Origin: Granulicoccus phenolivorans DSM 17626 = NBRC 107789 = JCM 15570
GTDB taxonomy: Bacteria > Actinomycetota > Actinomycetes > Propionibacteriales > Propionibacteriaceae
NCBI RefSeq assembly: GCF_000423085.1
Contig: NZ_AUHH01000001.1
Location: 213,337 to 277,336, forward strand
Direction of reading: 5' to 3'
DNA length: 64,000 bases
Below are positions 58,803 to 64,000 of this stretch, piece after piece. Position 1 is the first letter of the stretch. Each line of letters begins with the position of its first letter. A program made the translations under genes and the position numbers. The notes below the pieces were generated by a model. The model was not told the DNA's origin, ran no database searches, and saw only the letters and a list, made by a program, of their open reading frames with translations.

Positions 58803-59318
58803 GTGGTGACTGTACCCGCCCGTCCGGAACCCCCGGGTGGGGATCGGTGGAGTTCCTTCTCCGGTGACCCCCGCACCCAGGGTCATCTCCGCGCCAGCGA
58901 CGCCGATCGCGACACCGCCCACCATCTGATTGCCGAGGCGTACGCCGAGGGGCGGCTGTCCCACGAGGAGTTCGAGCTGCGCAACAATCAGTTGCTGCAG
59001 GTCCGCGAACTGGGCGCCCTGGTCCCCCTGCTCAGCGATCTGGTCCCCGACGCGCAACCGGCGGCCCGGCGGCCCCGCGGTCGGATCCCGGGCCCGGTCC
59101 GCTCCTGGCTCTCGGTCACCGTGGTGGTGAATGTGATCTGGTTGGTCACCGCGATCGCGTCGAGGGGCTTCTACTACTACTGGCCGATCTGGCCGATGCT
59201 GGGCATGTTCCTGGCCGTACTGGTGCCGTGGATGTTCGGGACCAAGAAGGACGAGCAGCCACCGTCGGACCGGGGACAACTGCCCGGGAACCTGCACCGC
59301 CCCGACGACCTGCGCTGA
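58803..59318 (+). CDS. DUF1707 domain membrane protein
   Basis: About 171 residues. The DUF1707 motif is LRASDADRDTAHHLIAEAYA followed by EGRLSHEEFELR. Then two hydrophobic helices (VVNVIWLVTAIAS; WPIWPMLGMFLAVLVPW), a 2TM tail. GTG 58803 or 58806 starts it; no clear ribosome binding site. Function unknown. Confidence 0.82.
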   Translation: MVTVPARPEPPGGDRWSSFSGDPRTQGHLRASDADRDTAHHLIAEAYAEGRLSHEEFELRNNQLLQVRELGALVPLLSDLVPDAQPAARRPRGRIPGPVRSWLSVTVVVNVIWLVTAIASRGFYYYWPIWPMLGMFLAVLVPWMFGTKKDEQPPSDRGQLPGNLHRPDDLR

Positions 59319-59358
59319 TTCGGTCAGCGCTGAATCGGTCAGGGCTGAATCGGTCAGG
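59314..59358. repeat. Three tandem 15-base units across a convergent junction
   Basis: GCTGAATCGGTCAGG is repeated three times without gaps (59314-59328 with two differences, 59329-59343, 59344-59358). It spans the DUF1707 stop and the AraC stop, so both genes end inside it. Confidence 0.9.
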
Positions 59359-60271
59359 GCCCGGGCATCGGCCGGGACCGCTGGGCCGCCGCGTACGCCG
59401 CCGGCGACATCCCCAGGGCCCGGACCACATCCCGGGTGAGATGGGCCTGGTCGGCGTACCCCAGATCGGCGGCGACCCGGCCCCACTCGACCCGCTCCCC
59501 CGACCGGGCCGCCTCGATCGCGTCGAGCACCCGGGCGCGCCGGATCACCCAGGTCGGACTGACCCCGGCACAGGCCTGGAAGGTTCGCTGCAGGGTACGC
59601 GGGCCCACCCCGGCCAGTGCGGCCAGCGTGTCGAGTCGGCGCACGCTGCGGTCGGTCTCGGCCAGCCGGGCGATCGTGGCGACCTCGCGGGCGCGGGCGA
59701 TCCGGGCCGCCGGTTGGACCGCCAGCAGTCGCTCGAGTTCGGCGATCATCGCGTCGGCGAGGGCGCGCAGCCGGGCCCGGTCCGGGCGTACGCTCGGCGG
59801 AGCCAGCTCCAGCAGCCGATGCCCGGGCAGCACCTCGGCGGCGTCACAGACCCGGTCGGTCAGCGCGGCCACGTCCTCGGTGAAGGCGCCGAAGCCCCCG
59901 GTGGTCGTCTTGGCGGCGATGTTGTAGCCGGTCCGGGCCAGCATCCGGGTGGTCAGGTCGGTGCTCACCCCATTGACCACCGCCCGCAGCGGATACGGCC
60001 CGGGCGCCGGGGCCGGACCCGGGGGCGGCGGATTGCCGAGGCTGAGGTTCACCCCGGGCTGGGCGACCACGTCCTGGCGATGCCGGACGTCCACGGGCAG
60101 CGACCAGGACACCGACCAGATCCACTCCACGAGCCCGGCCAGCGGGCTGTCCGGCGGGATCGGGTAGCGCACCAGGTCGACGGTCCGCAGCATCCGGCCC
60201 GGGGACACGATGCCGCGGGTGTTCTCGGCGGGAGTCAGGCCGGGCGGCTCGGCGCTGTCGCCTTTGTTCAA
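59354..60271 (-). CDS. AraC family transcriptional regulator
   Basis: A 305-residue regulator. An N-terminal sensing domain (about 30-175, SPLAGLVEWIWSVSWSLP, NLSLGNPPPPGPAPAPGPY) is followed by the AraC DNA-binding domain with RRLDTLAALAGVGPRTLQRT and DLGYADQAHLTRDVVRALG. The start is uncertain: TTG 60271 has GGGGAG upstream; GTG or ATG near 60196-60214 are alternatives. It is divergent from the DinB-like gene, which it may control. Confidence 0.85.
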   Translation of the reverse strand: MNKGDSAEPPGLTPAENTRGIVSPGRMLRTVDLVRYPIPPDSPLAGLVEWIWSVSWSLPVDVRHRQDVVAQPGVNLSLGNPPPPGPAPAPGPYPLRAVVNGVSTDLTTRMLARTGYNIAAKTTTGGFGAFTEDVAALTDRVCDAAEVLPGHRLLELAPPSVRPDRARLRALADAMIAELERLLAVQPAARIARAREVATIARLAETDRSVRRLDTLAALAGVGPRTLQRTFQACAGVSPTWVIRRARVLDAIEAARSGERVEWGRVAADLGYADQAHLTRDVVRALGMSPAAYAAAQRSRPMPGP

Positions 60272-60305
60272 GATCGGGTCACTCCCCTCGACTAGCGTCC
60301 CGGGT

Positions 60306-60902
60306 ATGGATACCAGCACCACCCATCACACCACCCAGAGCCTGGCCCGGGTCGTCGCCGACCTCGCCGACGTCCTCGATGGCATCGGTCCCGAGCAGAG
60401 CACCGATCCCACCCCGTGCACCGAGTTCACCGTCGCCGAACTGCGCGGCCATGTGGTCGGCTGGCTGACCGCGTTCACCGACGGGTTCAGCGACCCGGCC
60501 GGCCGGTGCTCGGACGCCGCGGCGGTCAGCGTACGCGGCACCGGCGGCCCCCAGGTGCGTGAGCTCCTGCCCCGCCTGGTCGCCGGGCTCAACGACGGCG
60601 GCCTGGAGCGGGACATGTACATCGGCGAGGCCGGGCTGCCGGGCGAGTTGGCCGCGTCGATGACCCTGCTGGAGTACCAGATCCACGGCTGGGATCTGGC
60701 CGCCGCGACCGGACAGCCCTGGCAGCCCGAGGAGTCGGGGCTGTTGGCGAGCTTGGCCTTCGCCCCGCCGATGCTCACTCCGGACCAGGTGGGACCGGGC
60801 AAGTCGTTCGCACTGCCGGTCGAGGTCGCCGCCGACGCCCCGGCGCTGGATCGGCTGCTGGCGCTGACCGGTCGCGATCCGCAGTGGAGCCGCCCGCGCT
60901 AG
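60306..60902 (+). CDS. TIGR03086-type DinB-like metal-binding protein
   Basis: A 198-residue four-helix protein. DPTPCTEFTVAELRGHVVGW and LEYQIHGWDLAAATGQP are hallmarks of the actinobacterial TIGR03086 family, related to mycothiol-dependent maleylpyruvate isomerase. Metal-binding histidines lie in HVVGW and HGWDL. Probable mycothiol-using enzyme; substrate unknown. Confidence 0.87.
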   Translation: MDTSTTHHTTQSLARVVADLADVLDGIGPEQSTDPTPCTEFTVAELRGHVVGWLTAFTDGFSDPAGRCSDAAAVSVRGTGGPQVRELLPRLVAGLNDGGLERDMYIGEAGLPGELAASMTLLEYQIHGWDLAAATGQPWQPEESGLLASLAFAPPMLTPDQVGPGKSFALPVEVAADAPALDRLLALTGRDPQWSRPR

Positions 60903-60964
60903 CTTCTGCGCAACGAACCCCGTATCCTGCCCGAGGGTCGCCCACAGCTATACGGCAGGTGCTC

Positions 60965-60976
60965 CGAAATTTCGAA
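60965..60976. promoter_or_regulatory. CGAAATTTCG palindrome upstream of the MFS gene
   Basis: CGAAATTTCG (60965-60974) is a perfect palindrome about 40 bases before the MFS start. It contains AAATTTCGAA (60967-60976), repeated exactly before the next gene at 62227-62236. Confidence 0.55.
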
Positions 60977-61007
60977 TCAAGGAGCGATGTGGTGGCCGGG
61001 GTGCGCA

Positions 61008-62198
61008 ATGACCAGCGATAGGGCCCGGCTGTGGACACGGTCCTACATCCTCGGCCTGGCCAGCACCGTGGCGATGGCGATGGTGTTCTTCCTGCTGCTC
61101 ACCGTACTGGCGCCCTACACCGCCGAACGCTTCGGCGGATCCACCGCCGGCGGCGGGTTCGCCTCCAGCAGTTTCCTGCTCGGGACCGTGCTGGCCCGCC
61201 TGGTCTGCGGCAAGTACCTCGACTTCGTCGGCCGACGCCCGGCGCTGCTGATCTCCACCGCCCTGCAGATCGGGTGCTGTCTGGGATACCTCGGCGCCGA
61301 CAGCTATGGGCTGCTGATCACCCTGCGGGTGCTGCACGGCTTCATGTTCGGGGTGGGCAACACCGCGTTGGTCGCGGGCATCCTGGGGGCGGTCCCGGAG
61401 GCCCGTCGGGCCGAGGGGACGGGCTTCTTCAGCGCCGCGATCCCGCTGGGGACCGCGCTGGGCCCGCTGCTGGGGGCCGAACTGCTGCGGCTGGGTGCCT
61501 TCACCCAGATGTTCTGGCTGTGTGCCGGCCTCGCGCTGGTGGCGCTGCTGCTGGCCCTGCCGGTCCGGCTGGCCGAGAGCCCGCCGACCCCGCAGATGCG
61601 GGCCGGGCTGCGTCGGTTTCGGGTGGCCGACTTCATCGACCGGGCTACGGTGCCGATCGGGTTGGTGATGACCCTGCTCGGGCTGGCGTACGCGGCGATC
61701 CTGTCGTTCGCGAACTCCTACGCGCTGGACCAGGGGTTCGCGGAGTCGATGACCACCTTCTTCGTGGTGTACGCCGCCGCGGTTCTGGTCGCCCGGCTGT
61801 CGATCGGGCGGATTCAGGACCTGTATCCGGACAACCTCGTGGTGATTCCGGCGATCGTGTGCTTCGCCGCCGGGTTGGCCGTCTTCGCCGCTCTGCCGAA
61901 CACCACCGGGGTAATCCTCACTGCGATCCTGGTCGGCCTGGGTTACGGCGCGATCATGCCGGCGATGCAGATCATCGCGATCAACCGGTCCCCGCTGGAG
62001 CGGCTGTCCCAGGTGACCTCGACGTTCTTTCTGCTGCTGGAGATCGGCAACGGCCTGGGGCCGCTGCTGCTCGGCTTCCTGATTCCGGAGCTCGGTTTCC
62101 GCGGCATGTACGTGGCCCTGGCCGTGCTGGCGGTACTGACCATCTCCCTGTACTGGCTGGTGCACGGACGCTCGCTCGGCCGGGCACCCAAGCAGTAG
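61008..62198 (+). CDS. MFS transporter
   Basis: A 396-residue permease of twelve helices; loop 2-3 reads RLVCGKYLDFVGRRPALL, a motif A (GxxxDxxGRR). GLGYGAIMPAMQ near helix 10. ATG 61008 is preferred; ATG 60987 is an alternative but AAGGAG lies only 2 bases before it. It shares an upstream motif with the following MmgE/PrpD gene, so it may import that enzyme's substrate (inference). Confidence 0.87.
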   Translation: MTSDRARLWTRSYILGLASTVAMAMVFFLLLTVLAPYTAERFGGSTAGGGFASSSFLLGTVLARLVCGKYLDFVGRRPALLISTALQIGCCLGYLGADSYGLLITLRVLHGFMFGVGNTALVAGILGAVPEARRAEGTGFFSAAIPLGTALGPLLGAELLRLGAFTQMFWLCAGLALVALLLALPVRLAESPPTPQMRAGLRRFRVADFIDRATVPIGLVMTLLGLAYAAILSFANSYALDQGFAESMTTFFVVYAAAVLVARLSIGRIQDLYPDNLVVIPAIVCFAAGLAVFAALPNTTGVILTAILVGLGYGAIMPAMQIIAINRSPLERLSQVTSTFFLLLEIGNGLGPLLLGFLIPELGFRGMYVALAVLAVLTISLYWLVHGRSLGRAPKQ

Positions 62199-62203
62199 AC
62201 CCG

Positions 62204-62238
62204 TTGACTTAGCCGATATTTCGTCTAAATTTCGAAAT
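62204..62238 (+). promoter_or_regulatory. Promoter and overlapping palindrome before the MmgE/PrpD gene
   Basis: TTGACT (62204-62209), 16 bases, then TAAATT (62226-62231). The palindrome ATTTCGAAAT (62229-62238) and the shared AAATTTCGAA (62227-62236) overlap the -10 box, an ideal place for a repressor. Confidence 0.55.
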
Positions 62239-62281
62239 GGCGGTGCAACGACGCACCGTCAGGTCGAAAGGACCCAGCATC

Positions 62282-63730
62282 GTGACCACCACGCAGGCGA
62301 CGAACCCGCTGTCCACCGAGCCCACCCCCACCCCGGGACCGATGCTTCGGCCGCTGGCCGAGTGGGCGGTGCACCTGTCCTACGACGACATTCCGGCGGA
62401 GATCCTGGATCAGGCGCGGCTCAGCCTGCTCGACACCCTCGGCTGCATGCTGGCCGGCTCCCGCCAACCGCACAGCCGGCAGCTGCTGGCCGCCGAGCAG
62501 GCCATCCACACCGGCCAGGGCCGGGCCACCGTGGTGGCGGGCGGGGGTCGGATGCCGGTGCCCACCGCGGCGAAGGTGAACTCCGCGTACGCCAGCATCC
62601 TCGAGCTCGACGACAACACCGCCGGACATGCGTCCCTGGTCACCGTGCCGGTCGGCCTGGCCGTGGCCGAGGCGCAGCGGCGCTCGGGTCGGGACCTGCT
62701 GACCAGTATGGTCGCCGGTTATGAGGTGATCGGGCGGGTCCTCGACACCACCTTCGACACCCTGAAGCCCTACCGGGAGGCGGCCTTCATCCCGATCGTG
62801 GCCCCGAACGCGATCGGGTCCGCGGTCCAGAGCAGCCTGCTGCTCGGCTCCGACGCGGACCGGACCTTCGGCGCGATGAACGGGGCGCTGGCGCTGATGC
62901 CTTTCGCCCCGATGGTCAACGCCAAGGTCGGCAGTTCCCTGAAGCCGCTGCTGTTCAGCGGCTGGCACGTCTATGCCGGGACCTACGCCGCGATGTACGC
63001 CACCCACGACCTGACCGGCGCCGAGGACTCCTACGAGAGTGACTACGGCGGCTACCTGCACACCGTGGCCACCCACTGGCGCCCGGACACCCTGACCGCC
63101 GGGCTGGGACAGCAGTGGCACCTGCATCGGCCCAACCGCAAGCGCCACGCCTGCTGCGGCTACACCCATTCCAGCATCGACGGGATGTGGGAACTGCTCG
63201 CCCGCGAGGACCTGACCCCGGCCCAACTGTCCGGGATCCGGATCGACCTGGCCAAGGATGCCTACGGTCTGGTCGGCAGCCCCCGGCTGGGTGAGCTGAC
63301 CCCGCGCGGGGCCCAGTTCGACCTGCCCTATGTGCTCACCGTGGCGCTGACCCAGGAGCGGCCGATCCTGCCGCAGGACACCGGGGCGCAGGCGCTGGAG
63401 CAGAATCTGGCCGATCCCGGATTCACCGCGGTCATGGAGCGGGTCCGGGTCCAGCTGGATCCGAGCATCAACAACACCACCTCCCGGTTCAGTTGCCGGT
63501 TGTCCTGCACCACCACCGATGGGCGGGAGATCACCAGTTGGGTCCAGGACGCCGTCGGTCGCGGGGAGCGTCAGTTCACCGAGAGTGACCTCATCGAGAA
63601 GTTCACCGCGCTGGTCGAGCCCGTCCTCGGCGCTGCCCGGACCGCCGAGTTGGCCGAGGCGAGTCTGCACGTGGACGCCCTCGACGATGTGGCCGTACTC
63701 ACCGAGTTGTTGGGCGGCGCCGGCCGGTAG
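62282..63730 (+). CDS. MmgE/PrpD family protein
   Basis: A 482-residue protein of the 2-methylcitrate dehydratase / cis-aconitate decarboxylase superfamily. LLDTLGCMLAGSRQPHS, ELDDNTAGHASLVTVP, KRHACCGYTHSSIDGM are family segments; the active-site Asp, His and Lys regions are recognisable. No other methylcitrate-cycle genes are near, so its substrate could be another tricarboxylic or branched acid. GTG 62282 has AAAGGA 9 bases upstream. Confidence 0.87.
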   Translation: MTTTQATNPLSTEPTPTPGPMLRPLAEWAVHLSYDDIPAEILDQARLSLLDTLGCMLAGSRQPHSRQLLAAEQAIHTGQGRATVVAGGGRMPVPTAAKVNSAYASILELDDNTAGHASLVTVPVGLAVAEAQRRSGRDLLTSMVAGYEVIGRVLDTTFDTLKPYREAAFIPIVAPNAIGSAVQSSLLLGSDADRTFGAMNGALALMPFAPMVNAKVGSSLKPLLFSGWHVYAGTYAAMYATHDLTGAEDSYESDYGGYLHTVATHWRPDTLTAGLGQQWHLHRPNRKRHACCGYTHSSIDGMWELLAREDLTPAQLSGIRIDLAKDAYGLVGSPRLGELTPRGAQFDLPYVLTVALTQERPILPQDTGAQALEQNLADPGFTAVMERVRVQLDPSINNTTSRFSCRLSCTTTDGREITSWVQDAVGRGERQFTESDLIEKFTALVEPVLGAARTAELAEASLHVDALDDVAVLTELLGGAGR

Positions 63731-64000
63731 TACGGGGTCGGTTCACCTGCCGAGGAGGGTTGCGCGGGCCCTGGTACGGGTTCGCGGGTCGGCGTACGGG
63801 GTCGCGGGTCGGCGTACGGGGTCGCGGGTCGGCGTACGGGGTCGCGGGTCGGTGTACGAGTTCGCTGGCGCTCATCCGGCCCGCGGGTCCTGCAGGGCCC
63901 GCGCGACCGATTTGGGCCCGCGCGACCGAATTGGGCCCGCGCACTCCCGCCAGACCCCGCGCGGCCGAATTAGGCCCGCGCACTCCCGTCAGACCCCGCG
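63731..64000. repeat. Intergenic repeat array, family 2, second copy (runs off the window)
   Basis: Five 20-base tandem units (63771-63870; three identical GGCGTACGGGGTCGCGGGTC, outer ones degenerate) lead to a near-perfect 22-base palindrome (63882-63903) centred on CTGCAG (63890-63895). Inverted units follow (GGGCCCGCGCGACCGAATT twice, then two units with CCCGCGCACTCCCG) and continue past the window end. Layout and core match the array at 46936-47172. No gene is supported. Confidence 0.8.

Noticed and set aside
63699..63983. 94-codon minus-strand ORF
   Set aside because: Entirely inside the tandem repeat; Pro/Arg-rich repeat translation without a ribosome site.

Overview
The window is high-GC actinobacterial chromosome. 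Lineage markers are the 33-residue ribosomal protein bS22, mycothiol S-conjugate amidase (mca), a mycofactocin-type SDR, many GTG/TTG starts, TANNNT -10 boxes placed for leaderless transcripts, and gene orders shared with mycobacteria and streptomycetes: rex-hemA-hemC-hemD-hemB; hemL-phosphatase-tlpA-ccdA-resB; mca-DUF4307-greA; mfd-mazG-eno-ftsB-DUF501-ppx. A member of Propionibacteriales is my guess, held weakly.

Region by region. 1-9998 (mostly minus) makes heme and matures cytochrome c: resB (cut by the window edge), ccdA, a TlpA-like thioredoxin, a phosphatase and hemL, then a rhomboid protease on the plus strand, then hemB, hemD (fused), hemC, hemA and the NADH/NAD+ sensor Rex, with a near-perfect Rex operator just upstream of rex. 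10059-14145 holds a glutaredoxin-like protein, an acyl-CoA ligase, an acyltransferase, an NAD-epimerase-like protein and bS22. 14238-31546 is housekeeping and repair: mca, greA, DUF2089/DUF4097, two MFS exporters, ung, msrA, a PQQ-type lipoprotein, glgX, an alkyladenine glycosylase coupled to a solitary D12 adenine methylase, a zinc metallopeptidase, a NUDIX protein and a Bax-inhibitor-like protein. 32010-36895 looks like an accessory catabolic block: a 5'-truncated flavin reductase, a mycofactocin-type SDR, RidA, SMP-30 and an alpha/beta hydrolase.

36959-46783 has a tRNA with anticodon UAA but a short variable loop, a small membrane gene interrupted by one in-frame TAG, ppx, a biotin ECF transporter (bioN-bioY-bioM) under a TetR regulator with two matching operators, a compact nuclease-type toxin with probable immunity gene, DUF501, ftsB, eno, mazG, a lipoprotein and a SnoaL-like gene. 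47776-54489 has mfd, an ATP-dependent DNA ligase coupled to a roadblock/GTPase pair, and a second roadblock-like protein. 54565-58452 is a sulfate ABC importer with promoter and operator-like inverted repeat. The end holds an ArsC-like protein, DUF1707, an AraC regulator, a DinB-like protein, and an MFS/MmgE-PrpD pair whose two upstream regions share a 10-bp motif.

The least expected content is non-coding. Three intergenic stretches (31574-32009, 46784-47775, 63731-64000) are made of short tandem repeats that run towards each other around a central palindrome. Two families recur: one of about 30-bp period around a GCAACACC/GGTGTTGC core, and one of about 20-bp period around CTGCAG. In addition the palindromic octamer GCGTACGC occurs at least 28 times in the window, about ten times more than base composition predicts.
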